64,000 nucleotides of DNA from positions 1 through 64,000 of the forward strand of contig JAFQZM010000018.1 in the NCBI GenBank assembly GCA_017405875.1, written 5' to 3'. The notes below the pieces were generated by a model, which saw nothing but the letters and a program-made list of their open reading frames with translations, had not been told where the DNA came from and made no database searches. The position numbers and the translations under genes are program-made. Source of the DNA: a bacterium (GTDB taxonomy: Bacteria; UBP6; UBA1177). Positions 44,001 to 51,816 of this stretch are shown here, piece by piece. How positions within the stretch are numbered: position 1 is the stretch's first letter; the number at the start of each line of letters is the position of its first letter.

Positions 44001-44290
44001 TGACCCGTGACGCAAGCCTCTCTCAAAAACCGAGCCTCATCGCTACGCATCTTATCCAGAGAGGGGATTCTGCCGTCTTCCGCGCTGCTGATAAGCTCCT
44101 TCAATGCGATTTCGCGCCCTATCGTGTGATCGAAAGCGACCATGACTTTGCCGATTCCGCCGCGCCCGATCTCTTCCTTAACATCGTATTTCCAGCCTGT
44201 CTGTTCTTTGCAATCATGAATGAAATCAGGCGAAATGGCGTCAAGCGAAACCGTTTTCGTCACATCGTTTTTCAGAGAAACATGTTTCAT
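41078..44290 (-). CDS. Transmembrane Ser/Thr protein kinase with WD40 repeats
   Basis: 1070 residues. The cytoplasmic kinase domain (about 35-325) has the Gly loop GRGGIGKV (42-49), invariant Lys in ALKEL, catalytic HRDIKPEN, DWGLAK (DFG variant) and GTPAYMSPEQARG, so it should be active. One membrane helix (about 350-372) is followed by roughly 90 residues of linker and then a long WD40 propeller region (about 460-1060; GHKDEVSAIAFSSDGK, GHTTYIPSLAYSRDD) probably outside the membrane. Such fusions are frequent in myxobacteria. It starts in an ATGA overlap with a lipoprotein gene, suggesting the lipoprotein is functionally linked. Ligands and targets are unknown. Confidence 0.9.
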   Translation of the reverse strand: MKHVSLKNDVTKTVSLDAISPDFIHDCKEQTGWKYDVKEEIGRGGIGKVMVAFDHTIGREIALKELISSAEDGRIPSLDKMRSDEARFLREACVTGQLEHPGIVPVYEIGRKPDENRYYTMRLVRGVTLSRAIKDAGTLEKRLRLLPHFRDICNAIAYSHSRGVIHRDIKPENIMIGEFGETVVLDWGLAKVKGEDDAAAGELREELNLLKVENIGMTVRGKAIGTPAYMSPEQARGDISAIDERSDIYSLGAVLYEILTGEPPFKGKDVQETLEKVKSALPVEITVYEPASPPDLCAVVEKTLTKDPASRYQSALEVAKEIENFMSGGKIAAYEYSSLEMFKRFVSKNKSLSVLAAALLAVLIFSSAAVFGAYRDSVSNEKAAHLNLSLGYLEYAEKLLKEGKYSDSEIFAAASLYNSPFNPMSPWSYSDSYLAENIDESREHMLEIQSLLYLSRVYGNNAFKGNFASVDFDARNVAVSPEASLFAVSGKRKEVKVYSADGTEKFVLSGHKDEVSAIAFSSDGKFIATGSWDNNLILWNASNGAKIKSLPTLAGEIYALSFSPGNKFIAFGGTEKTLWVVKTDDLTLSSAGRFELENTVRSIDWSPDGKKILVSDSSGKIYIVRRDGIEKVFDFHREPTISVRFLNDGVHFVSASYDKKFALWSMLFEKPLNIFEHWDAFFSLDVSNDGTLAAAATRDGSIKLINLVTKQIDDLRDHVGSVYSVAFLPMGNSLVSVGEDRFIKMWRTDFTKEMQRLRGHTTYIPSLAYSRDDRFLASSSWDYTIKLWNITSESVISSFGIEGTVSYSLAFSPDGQFLASGDSDGALRFWNPLTGKMIFSYPLHTDQITSINFFNRGKNIISSGKDKKVKIFDLSERRIVKVLEHENPVNTVAVSADGTFAASAGRNGEINFWSLPEGKLLFGTKGGSGKSVLSLAISPDSKTAVSADEDGVINKWDIKSKKIVETFKENSDAVSAVAFSDDGKMLLSAGRKVVIRNTSDSQKIMQFDLQYTAYSVAFERSGNYFVVSDGAVIKRYPVISEMWKLDPAKLLEETQNEAGKKLEGFKLIPF

Positions 44291-45390
44291 ACAAACATTT
44301 CATCCGCATCATCATCAGTATCTGGAATTTCGTCTGAATCTTCATCAGTATCTGGAATTTCATCTGCATCATCATCAGTATCTGGAATTTCGTCTGAATC
44401 TTCGTCAGTATCTGAAATTTCATCTGCATCATCATCAGTATCTGGAATTTCGTCTGAATCTTCGTCGGCAACAGGCGTTTCATCCGGTTCCTCGGCATCG
44501 TCCGGAGCGAATTTTATCCAAAATACAGGACGGATGTGGAATAGATAGTAGTATGCGTTGTTGATGATGTCACCGTGGTGGTTTACAACCCTGATGCAAG
44601 TTATATATTCGTCACGCAGCATCCATGAGGCGGCACCGTAGCTGGCTCCGTTACACCCGCTGCCGCACGCCTCATCTTTACATTCATAAACTCCGCTTCC
44701 CGATGCAAATTCTGTCGGATAGGCAATCCTGTCACACCCTCCATCGAAATACGCCTTGGCTTCGAATTCACTTAAGATGAAAATTTTATCGGTAGTATCG
44801 ACATCCGACAGCGGTGTTTCCTGGATTTTTGCCTTTTCCGCCGGACCGAAAGCGGCATCGTAGAAGGTCTCGTTCAGCCAAGTCCTGATTTTACTGTTCT
44901 CCCAGTTCGTAACATAGTGTTCCTGCTGCTCGTCATCATAAGAACGCACATCCAACCCCTTTTCGCTGATCAGCAAAGCCTTGTTTCCGGTTACTCTGAG
45001 AACCCTCCAGCGGATATACTCACTGCCGTTGCCTGTTTTGCCGTCCTGCTCGTATTTTCCGAAAACAAAGGGTTCGCCCTCGACAGGAACCGCATCAGGA
45101 TCATATTCATCATCAGGCTGTGAATCGCCGGTGTCACCGTCAGGCTGTGGATCACCCGTGTCGCCGTCAGGCTGTGGATCACCTGTGTCGCCGTCAGGCT
45201 GTGGATCGCCGGTGTCGCCGTCAGGCTGAGGATTGCCGCTATCCGGTTCTTCCGAATCAGAGTCTGAAGTTTCCGTGCTATCCGAATCGTTTCTGATATT
45301 ATCACCGTCTGAATCACTCTTCTCCGACTTGCCGCAGCCGACAAACATCATGATAGCAAAAAAGCCAATAAAAACAGCAAGTTTTTTCAT
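44287..45390 (-). CDS. Lipoprotein with DUF6273-like domain and two repeat stalks
   Basis: 367 residues from ATG 45390 (GGAGG upstream). Lipobox FVGC near residue 18, then an acidic stalk with four or five copies of the 9-residue unit DPQPDGDTG. A central domain (about 100-280; EYIRWRVLRV, IRTWLNETFYDAAF, AASWMLRDEYI, IRPVFWIKF) resembles DUF6273, which is found in surface lipoproteins. The tail repeats IPDTDEDSDE/IPDTDDDADE to the last residues. It ends in an overlap with the kinase start codon. A surface display or sensing role is inferred. Confidence 0.8.
   Translation of the reverse strand: MKKLAVFIGFFAIMMFVGCGKSEKSDSDGDNIRNDSDSTETSDSDSEEPDSGNPQPDGDTGDPQPDGDTGDPQPDGDTGDPQPDGDTGDSQPDDEYDPDAVPVEGEPFVFGKYEQDGKTGNGSEYIRWRVLRVTGNKALLISEKGLDVRSYDDEQQEHYVTNWENSKIRTWLNETFYDAAFGPAEKAKIQETPLSDVDTTDKIFILSEFEAKAYFDGGCDRIAYPTEFASGSGVYECKDEACGSGCNGASYGAASWMLRDEYITCIRVVNHHGDIINNAYYYLFHIRPVFWIKFAPDDAEEPDETPVADEDSDEIPDTDDDADEISDTDEDSDEIPDTDDDADEIPDTDEDSDEIPDTDDDADEMFV
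44301..44470. repeat. 60-bp tandem repeat (two 30-bp halves) in a lipoprotein tail
   Basis: The bases from 44341 to 44400 and from 44401 to 44460 differ at two positions, and 44301-44340 is a further partial copy. In protein the unit is IPDTDEDSDE plus IPDTDDDADE. Near-identical copies suggest recent expansion; the copy number would change tail length without shifting the frame. Confidence 0.9.
45114..45237. repeat. 27-bp tandem repeat in the stalk of the same lipoprotein
   Basis: Four full units (45114, 45141, 45168 and 45195) and one partial unit (45222 onwards) of CAGGCTGTGGATC... encode the 9-residue unit DPQPDGDTG on the minus strand. Units differ at only a few bases. Confidence 0.9.
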
Positions 45391-45580
45391 CTTGACCTCC
45401 ATACCTTAATCATAAAGACCACAAAATTATTACACATTTTTTTAATTTCAACAATTATTTTTCAACTTTAAAACAAAATCAAATATTACAACTTTATGCA
45501 GACAAAACTCTCATCTTTTCTACCATTTTTCAAAAACCGTGCTAAAATTCCGCGCTTTTTTTGTAATGTTGGAGGGGAAA

Positions 45581-46777
45581 ATGAAAAAACTGCTCGCCGT
45601 TCTGGTCATTTTGCTGACTTTTATCGGTTGTTCGAAAACACACGAAGGCGTCGTTTCTGAAGAAGAGATGTCGAAAACAGCCGTAAAAACCGGAATAAAG
45701 CTGAATGACGGAAAAATCGAAATGCTGGGTTACTACACCGAGCCGCGCAAACCGAGGCACGGAGAACCTTTCAAATTCGTTTCGTTCTGGCGCTTCAAAG
45801 AACAGATCCCTGAAGGCTACCAGCTTTTTTTCCATTTTGAAAGCGAAGACGGCGAAGAGCGTTTCACGGCTAATCACGAATTTCTGGACGGCAAAGTCAA
45901 GGAGCTCGCTCTCGGCAAAATCATAAAAGACGTCACGAATATCGAAAAACTGCCGCTCACCTTCGATACCGACACGATGTTCATCCGCGGCGGATTCTTC
46001 AAGGACAAAGAGCGTCTGGTGCCTGAAGACAAATTCAACGACGGCAAAAACAGAGCCGAGATAGGCAGTATAAAAATCACCAAACCGAACATTCTGAAAA
46101 AGCAGATGGAAGTCTATGTAATCGCCGGAAATTCGCGCGATCAGATAAAAGTTGACGGAAAGCTCGATGAAAGCTACTGGCTCAACTCATCAAAAGACGA
46201 CAAATTCTGGCTTTCCGACGGATCGGAAATCAGCCCAGTCAAAACGACGGTCATGGCGGTCATGGATCACAAATACCTCTACATCGGCTTTATTGCAAAC
46301 GACAGCGACATATATGCCGAACTCAAAAACAACGACGATCCGATTTACGACCACGACGATGTAGTCGAAGTCTTCATTGATCCGACCGGTACGGCAACTC
46401 CCTACTACGAAATTCAGGTTTCCGCTGCAGGAGTCAAATTCGACTCGAAATTCAGCGGCGGCAGACGCAAAAACAGAGACGATTCGTGGGATTCCGGCAT
46501 TATTTACGGCGTATCGCTGAACGGCACGCTCAACGAACCGTCAGACAAAGACCACAACTGGACTGCGGAAATCGCGATACCGTGGAAATCGATCGTGAAA
46601 GAGCCGCCGAAAGACGGTGACAAATGGAAAGTTTTCTTCCACAGAATCAACCGCCACACCAACAGCAAAAAAGTGCAGAAAGGCGATTTTTCATCGTGGA
46701 CTCCGCCCTATTCAGGCGACCTTCACAACATAAAATACATGGGCGACCTCGTTTTTATCTATGAAGAAATTCTTTAG
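45581..46777 (+). CDS. Lipoprotein with C-terminal CBM9-like domain
   Basis: 398 residues from ATG 45581, with GGAGGGG upstream; a longer opening exists at 45539 but lacks a site. Lipobox LLTFIGC near residue 17. The middle has a beta-rich part (RHGEPFKFVSFWRFKEQIPEGY) without assignment. The C-terminal 190 residues form a family-9 carbohydrate-binding/DOMON-like domain: IKVDGKLDESYW, AVMDHKYLYIGFIAND, DDVVEVFIDPTG, EIQVSAAGVKFDS, NWTAEIAIPWKSI, WKVFFHRINR. Such domains bind sugars or haem-like ligands at the cell surface. It overlaps the next gene by 17 bp. Confidence 0.82.
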   Translation: MKKLLAVLVILLTFIGCSKTHEGVVSEEEMSKTAVKTGIKLNDGKIEMLGYYTEPRKPRHGEPFKFVSFWRFKEQIPEGYQLFFHFESEDGEERFTANHEFLDGKVKELALGKIIKDVTNIEKLPLTFDTDTMFIRGGFFKDKERLVPEDKFNDGKNRAEIGSIKITKPNILKKQMEVYVIAGNSRDQIKVDGKLDESYWLNSSKDDKFWLSDGSEISPVKTTVMAVMDHKYLYIGFIANDSDIYAELKNNDDPIYDHDDVVEVFIDPTGTATPYYEIQVSAAGVKFDSKFSGGRRKNRDDSWDSGIIYGVSLNGTLNEPSDKDHNWTAEIAIPWKSIVKEPPKDGDKWKVFFHRINRHTNSKKVQKGDFSSWTPPYSGDLHNIKYMGDLVFIYEEIL

Positions 46778-47558
46778 TATTTTCCTCATATTATCTCTAT
46801 TTCCGCAGGCTTTTGTCTTCGGGAATACTCTGAAAAACAAGATAATCCGCGAACGCATGGAAAAAGAAAAGGCCGAAGTAGTTTTCGCCATGAAAGTGAA
46901 CGATCAGGAGCTTGAAGTCGCGCAGAAACTGGCGTCAGACACGCTTCTGAAATACAAAAAACTCGTCTTTCTTGAAAAATCGTCGCAGATAATGAAGGAA
47001 AACTGCATGAGCTTCGATTCAGAATGCATAAAATTCTATGACATTTCAATAGCTTACCTCGATGACGAATTGCATAAAACGAAACTAGAGCTTGACGGAT
47101 ACGAAAAGATTCTAAGCGAAAGCATCAAAAGAAAAAAGATCCTTGATGAAAAAATGGCGATGCTTGAAAAAGGAGTAGAGACCGAAATCGCTTCGATAAA
47201 AGTTAAAACAGTGATTCCGGAACTAAAAAAATTCTACAAATGCGCGAAAAAAAGCGGATGGAACAACGCCCGCGGAGTTTTCATAGCACCGGAACAGGCT
47301 GCCGCACTCCCCTTTCCGACCGTTGTAAAGGGGGTCGATCCAATGAAAAAAGAGGGATATCTGCTCACTGCGGAACACAACGGCTATCTCCTGAATTTCG
47401 CCTACGTCAAATCGCTGAACGTGAAAAAAGACGAGAGTGTCGAAGCCAACAGAAAACTTTTTTCGGCTGCCGCAGGTAACCCCGTTATTTCCGGCGAAAT
47501 CCTTCTTTTCATTACGAAAAACAACCAGTTTATAAACCCGGCTTTTGTCTGCGAATAG
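46761..47558 (+). CDS. EnvC-like secreted coiled-coil protein with degenerate LytM domain
   Basis: 265 residues: signal peptide (KKFFSIFLILSLFPQAFVFG), a long charged helical stretch (about 22-155, coiled-coil-like), then a C-terminal domain (about 175-265) in which GYLLTAEHNGYLLNFAYV, VKKDESVEANRKLFSAAAG and ILLFITKNNQFINPA line up with the LytM/M23 peptidase core. The HxH that binds zinc (normally LHFEI) is LLFIT here and the first ligand positions are altered, so it cannot be a zinc peptidase. This coiled-coil plus dead LytM layout is that of EnvC, which activates cell-wall amidases at division. No FtsEX is adjacent; the match is by pattern. Confidence 0.6.
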   Translation: MKKFFSIFLILSLFPQAFVFGNTLKNKIIRERMEKEKAEVVFAMKVNDQELEVAQKLASDTLLKYKKLVFLEKSSQIMKENCMSFDSECIKFYDISIAYLDDELHKTKLELDGYEKILSESIKRKKILDEKMAMLEKGVETEIASIKVKTVIPELKKFYKCAKKSGWNNARGVFIAPEQAAALPFPTVVKGVDPMKKEGYLLTAEHNGYLLNFAYVKSLNVKKDESVEANRKLFSAAAGNPVISGEILLFITKNNQFINPAFVCE

Positions 47559-47566
47559 GAGCAGCC

Positions 47567-48625
47567 TTGGAAGAATTCAAGATAGATCTCGTTAAATGGG
47601 GCTTTGACGGCTACTTCAAAGAGCTGGCACTCAAAGAATCAGACAGCGGTCTGATTCCTGCAAGAGTCATCGGGCACAACCGCCATTTTTACGATGTCGT
47701 CTGCGAAAAAGGATTTTTCTCGGCAAAAACCAGCGGCTCAATAAGGTACAATTCGGTTTTGAAGTCTGATCTTCCGGCAGTCGGCGACTGGGTCATGATC
47801 TCGCTGCGGCGCGACAAATCCTACATCTGCTCGATCCTTCCGCGAAAGAACTGCATTTCGAGAAGGTGCAGCGGAAACGTTATCGACGAGCAGGTTTTAA
47901 GCTCGAATATCGATATCGTCTTCATCGTCATGTCAATGGATGAAAATTTCAACCTGAAACGCCTTCAGAGATATATTTCCGTTGCCGCTTCATCAAAAAT
48001 CAAGTCTGTGATTTTACTAACTAAATCAGATCTTTGCGACAAAAGTTCAGAACTTCTTGAAGAAGTTAAAAAAGTCGCTCCCGATAAAGAAGTCTTTGCA
48101 ATTTCTTCATTCGACGAATCTACTGAAAAACTCTTGAAATCGTTTGTAAAACCGGCTACTTCGGCAGTTTTTATAGGTTCATCCGGAGTCGGCAAATCGA
48201 CTCTGATAAATACCCTTTCGGGTTCTATTATCCGAGTAACCGGCGAAATAAGCAGCGCCGTCCGCAAAGGCAGACATACGACTTCGGCGAGAGAACTCAT
48301 CCTTCTCGCGTCCGGCGGCATGGTTATAGATACTCCCGGAATGAGGGAAATCCAGAACTGGCAGGAAGAGGATTCTTCAGGCTTTGAAATCATCCGCGAA
48401 CTTTCCCAACAGTGCCGCTTTGCAGACTGCCGCCATAAAACCGAGCCGGGATGCGCCGTAAAAGAAGCGGTTGAAAACGGAACACTTCCCGCCGAAACGC
48501 TTGAAATGTGGCACAAACAGCTTGAAGAATCAGAAGAGCTCAAGCAGAAAAAGGCGGCATCTCTAAAAATCCTTGAAACAAGAAGATCGAAAAGAAAGAA
48601 AAGCCGGAAAGATACGGAAATTTAA
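47567..48625 (+). CDS. rsgA: Small ribosomal subunit biogenesis GTPase RsgA
   Basis: 352 residues, circularly permuted GTPase. An OB-fold N-terminal part, then G4 LLTKSDL near 145, P-loop GSSGVGKST near 200, the RKGRHTTSA switch and G3 DTPGMRE, then a zinc knuckle with CRFADCRHKTEPGC and a basic C-terminus (RSKRKKSRKD). It acts in late 30S maturation. It starts at TTG 47567 with AGGAG upstream, 8 bp after the EnvC-like gene. It ends 21 bp before the convergent rsmD. Confidence 0.95.
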   Translation: MEEFKIDLVKWGFDGYFKELALKESDSGLIPARVIGHNRHFYDVVCEKGFFSAKTSGSIRYNSVLKSDLPAVGDWVMISLRRDKSYICSILPRKNCISRRCSGNVIDEQVLSSNIDIVFIVMSMDENFNLKRLQRYISVAASSKIKSVILLTKSDLCDKSSELLEEVKKVAPDKEVFAISSFDESTEKLLKSFVKPATSAVFIGSSGVGKSTLINTLSGSIIRVTGEISSAVRKGRHTTSARELILLASGGMVIDTPGMREIQNWQEEDSSGFEIIRELSQQCRFADCRHKTEPGCAVKEAVENGTLPAETLEMWHKQLEESEELKQKKAASLKILETRRSKRKKSRKDTEI

Positions 48626-48646
48626 TCCGAAAAAGCGATTTTCAGA

Positions 48647-49198
48647 TTATTCCCAGTTGTAGAAAATAGAAAGATAGGTTCCGCCGAATTTTTTGGTTTT
48701 CACACTCCAGCCCGCCTTTTGCCAAGGAGTTTCGGAGTTTCCTTCGACAACGATGACGCATACTTCGCCGACAATTCCCGAATCGATGATTTTATCCAAT
48801 AAATCAGGCATCTTATCACCCAAAATATAAGGCGGATCGAGGAAAATCGTGTTGAATTTTTCGCTGAGAGTCGCAAGATTCAGAGAAAAAGCATCGCCGT
48901 TTATTACGTTCACCTGATTTTTGATGCCGAGTTCATCTGCGCTTTTCCTTATGTTCGAGGCAGCCTTAGAATTTGCCTCTATTGCAAAAGATTTGGAAAA
49001 TCCGCGGCTTATTGCTTCAAACGCCAAAATGCCGCTTCCCGAAAAAATATCGAGAAAAATCCTCTCTTCAAACTCAATCATTGAAAAAAGAGTGTTGAAA
49101 AAAGCGCTTCTAACCTTTTCTTCAGTCGGTCTTAAATCTGTATCCGGAACTTTGATGTAGCGGCCTCTTAAAAAGCCGGAAGAAACCCTGAGATTCAT
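48647..49198 (-). CDS. rsmD: 16S rRNA (guanine966-N2)-methyltransferase RsmD
   Basis: 183 residues. LRVSSGFLRGRYIKVPDT and LRPTEEKVRSAFFNTL start the family signature; FLDIFSGSGILAFEA is the AdoMet-binding motif and FLDPPYILGD the catalytic DPPY. ATG 49198 matches the conserved MxLRVxSG start; the frame stays open to 49267 through the upstream gene. It is the last gene of a six-gene minus-strand run, starting within 2 bp of the zinc-ribbon stop. Confidence 0.95.
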   Translation of the reverse strand: MNLRVSSGFLRGRYIKVPDTDLRPTEEKVRSAFFNTLFSMIEFEERIFLDIFSGSGILAFEAISRGFSKSFAIEANSKAASNIRKSADELGIKNQVNVINGDAFSLNLATLSEKFNTIFLDPPYILGDKMPDLLDKIIDSGIVGEVCVIVVEGNSETPWQKAGWSVKTKKFGGTYLSIFYNWE

Positions 49199-49199
49199 A

Positions 49200-49568
49200 T
49201 TATTTGAAAAAGAAAAAGAAACCTGCCGCAGCAGCTGCCGCGACAACAAGAAGAAGCAGAATGACAACTAACGGAACTTTGCTTTTTCTGCCGATTTCGC
49301 GAGTTTTCTTTTCAGACCGTACAACAGCTTTAGAATCCGGTTTTGCTTCGACATTCATTCCTTCGGTCAGAGTAACGCGCTGAGTCGGTCCTGCCGCCGC
49401 CTTGAAATGCTGCGCTTTTGCGTTTTCATCTTCATTTTCTTCCGCATCAGTCGAAAATTTCGATGTTTCAGCCGCGGAAGAGACATTTGAACTGCCGCAC
49501 ATCGGACAGACAGACATCTTCTCCGGAATATCGGCTGTAAATCCGCAGTTGTTGCAAACAAACTTCAT
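49200..49568 (-). CDS. Zinc-ribbon protein with C-terminal membrane anchor
   Basis: 122 residues. Two CxxC knuckles (VCNNCGF and VCPMCGS) form an N-terminal zinc ribbon, then a charged linker and one C-terminal helix (VPLVVILLLLVVAAAAAAGFFFFF, about 99-121), tail-anchored. Such short ribbon-anchor proteins recur in delta-proteobacterial genomes with unknown function. It sits between the MXAN_5187-like gene and rsmD. Confidence 0.8.
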   Translation of the reverse strand: MKFVCNNCGFTADIPEKMSVCPMCGSSNVSSAAETSKFSTDAEENEDENAKAQHFKAAAGPTQRVTLTEGMNVEAKPDSKAVVRSEKKTREIGRKSKVPLVVILLLLVVAAAAAAGFFFFFK

Positions 49569-49575
49569 AAAACAC

Positions 49576-51090
49576 CTAATTTACAGGTTTTGCCTTGATT
49601 ACAGGTTTGCCGTCTTTATCTTCAACAGAGAACTGAACGTCGGAACATTTGTATTTAGCCATGATCGAAGCCTTGTTCGTTCTGACTTTGCCGATAAACG
49701 CCGTTTTTTCCTTGTCGCTTACAGATTCACCGTGTTTACGCTTGATTCTGCAGTAGTCTTCCCAAAGAGCATCGAACGGATTTGCCTGAACAGACGGAGT
49801 AACCGTTGCTGCTATCTGAGTTTTTTCGTTGTCGTCATCATCGTCATAATCGTCTTCGACCTGAGCGGGCATCGTGTGTTCCGGTTTGGGCATTTCAGGC
49901 TTTTCCTCACGTGCCGGCGTATGCTGATTTCTCGTAACTTCTTTCTTCGGCATTTCGGCATGAACCGCTGACGGTTTTTCAACCTTTTCAGACTTGATCT
50001 CCTCTACCGATTCGGTACCGAACGGATCGGGAACAGCGGCATCGAAATCATCAACTTTGCCTTTTCCGGTTCTTATGAGAGGCTGTGCCGTGATTCCTCC
50101 GACATCTTCGTTGAGTTCAAGATACTTCTGGATGAGCTTGTTCATAGCCGAAACAACGATGTCTGCACCGTTGGAATATCTCTTGAGAACAAGCTTTTCA
50201 CCGACTCTCATCCTTGAAATATCGGATGCGAGGTTTTTGAGTATCTTGTCGATTTCGTGAGTAACTATGAAGGTGAAGAAAAGTGCGACAAGTACCGCTA
50301 TAACCGCATAGATAATAGTCATATAAAGAACGTTATTGTAACTTTCCCAGCCGGGAATAAGAGAAGTCATCGTAACGATCGTGATTTTGTCGCCGCCTGC
50401 AAGGTCGTAAGGCATTGAGAAAGCAGAAACTCTGGTCCAGCTGTTGAGTTCTTTCTGACCGCCTCTTGCAACAAGCTCAGCCATGTCGGCATCAAGATTC
50501 GCCTTGCCGTATGAATTTTCAACCGCGCCCCATCTGTCGCCGCCTTTTTCGGCAATAGGATTTGAACCTCTGAAAGCTCTTGCCGGCATCGGAAAAACTG
50601 AAAGAAGCTCATCACCGAACTTTTCAAAAGTTATTGCTGCAAAAAGTTTGTTTCCGTCAGCAGAAACAGGAACTGCGCCGATGAGGTAAATATCTTTGCC
50701 TGCCGAGAACATACCGTCGGAAGCCAGGCCGTCTTTCAAAGCCCTTTCTACAGCAGGTATACCGGCGTAGGAGTTCATAACATTGAAGTTTCCGTCAATA
50801 ACCGCGCCGTTGCCGTTAACTATAGCATACTCTTTTTCTGAAGTTATTTTCGAAGTGACTTTGCCTTTTTCGATTTTAAGCTGTTTAGCTATTTCGAAAG
50901 AATTGCCGATCAGAGAATAATTTTTGCTTCTGAGTTCAGACTCAACCAGTTTGGCGATGTTTTTAGCTCCGTCCTGAACATCGATTTTTACTAAAAAATC
51001 TTTAAAAAGAAGAAAATTGGCTGCGGAAAGAGCCGTGATAACAACTGCCATCAGGAAAAAAACCTTTAATTTCAAACCTAAATTCGTCAT
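49576..51090 (-). CDS. Membrane sensor-like protein with MXAN_5187-type C-terminal domain
   Basis: 504 residues: a membrane helix (8-30), a periplasmic domain of about 210 residues that resembles a Cache-like sensor (KYAIVNGNGAVIDG, DIYLIGAVPVSADG), a second helix (about 254-278), a HAMP-like stretch, a low-complexity Pro/Glu/Asp part (about 350-425), and a C-terminal domain FDALWEDYCRIKRKHGES... DVQFSVEDKDGKPVIKA. That end matches the domain named after MXAN_5187 of Myxococcus. No kinase or receiver is attached. Function unknown; a signalling role is suggested by the layout. Confidence 0.72.
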   Translation of the reverse strand: MTNLGLKLKVFFLMAVVITALSAANFLLFKDFLVKIDVQDGAKNIAKLVESELRSKNYSLIGNSFEIAKQLKIEKGKVTSKITSEKEYAIVNGNGAVIDGNFNVMNSYAGIPAVERALKDGLASDGMFSAGKDIYLIGAVPVSADGNKLFAAITFEKFGDELLSVFPMPARAFRGSNPIAEKGGDRWGAVENSYGKANLDADMAELVARGGQKELNSWTRVSAFSMPYDLAGGDKITIVTMTSLIPGWESYNNVLYMTIIYAVIAVLVALFFTFIVTHEIDKILKNLASDISRMRVGEKLVLKRYSNGADIVVSAMNKLIQKYLELNEDVGGITAQPLIRTGKGKVDDFDAAVPDPFGTESVEEIKSEKVEKPSAVHAEMPKKEVTRNQHTPAREEKPEMPKPEHTMPAQVEDDYDDDDDNEKTQIAATVTPSVQANPFDALWEDYCRIKRKHGESVSDKEKTAFIGKVRTNKASIMAKYKCSDVQFSVEDKDGKPVIKAKPVN

Positions 51091-51107
51091 ATATAGTCTC
51101 CTTCAAT

Positions 51108-51815
51108 TTAATCCATCGATGTTGAAAAAGAGTTGAGATTTACTACTCTGCCCTTGTCGATTTTGTAAATAAAACTCTGGGCTGCGTTCTGAACGACCAT
51201 AAAATCTTCCGTATAGATTGAATTGGTTCCGTAATAAATCTTCAATGAATAGCTTCCGGGAGCGATGTCGGGAATATCTTTGTTATTGCTGCCTTCCTTA
51301 ACTCTCCAGACGTATGTTGTTTCGAGGACTTTAACAGTCGATACGTTCCACGGAAACGATTCGTCCGTGACCGTGTAGTCGCCCGATTCGTTAAAGAGAT
51401 GCTCAACGGAAGACTGCGGCTGGATCTCGATCGAAACAGGTTCAGCACCTTCCTGGGCGATCGTGATTTTTCTCGGAAGTTTTTCGTTGTTTTCAATGAT
51501 CAGAGTACCGTTTTTCGGGAAAAGGATCTTTCTGCGGCTGAATTCCGCGCCGGTAAGCTCCAATTTTTCTTTTTTTGCTTCGGCAGACGGTTTATATCCT
51601 TCAATAACTACCGAATATTGCTCTTTTTCTTTTCCTTTAGGAACATTCAGCACCGGAAAATTCCAATAACCGTCGCGAATGTCGACCCTGTACTGTTCCC
51701 CTTTTTCCTCGCCGCGATTGTAGTTTATCGTGAGTCTTATCATAGTAGCCGAAACGGAAAAAGGAATCAGAAAGAAGATCGAACATATAAAAAACAATGC
51801 AAAAAATCTTTTCAC
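51108..51815 (-). CDS. Secreted beta-rich protein of unknown function
   Basis: 235 residues with a signal peptide (FFALFFICSIFFLIPFSVSA). The rest is beta-rich with paired strands (TMIRLTINYNRGEE, GTLIIENNEKLPRKITI, VEHLFNESGDYTV), reminiscent of cupredoxin-like or Ig-like folds but without metal ligands. GTG start at 51815 after AGGAGAG, next to the TPR stop. No family recognised. It lies in the efp-TPR-MXAN_5187-rsmD run, so it may work with the TPR protein. Confidence 0.7.
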   Translation of the reverse strand: MKRFFALFFICSIFFLIPFSVSATMIRLTINYNRGEEKGEQYRVDIRDGYWNFPVLNVPKGKEKEQYSVVIEGYKPSAEAKKEKLELTGAEFSRRKILFPKNGTLIIENNEKLPRKITIAQEGAEPVSIEIQPQSSVEHLFNESGDYTVTDESFPWNVSTVKVLETTYVWRVKEGSNNKDIPDIAPGSYSLKIYYGTNSIYTEDFMVVQNAAQSFIYKIDKGRVVNLNSFSTSMD

Positions 51816-51816
51816 C

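Noticed and set aside
44301-44470. CRISPR array
   Set aside because: The repeats lie in frame inside a gene and spacers are repeats too; no unique spacers and no cas genes.
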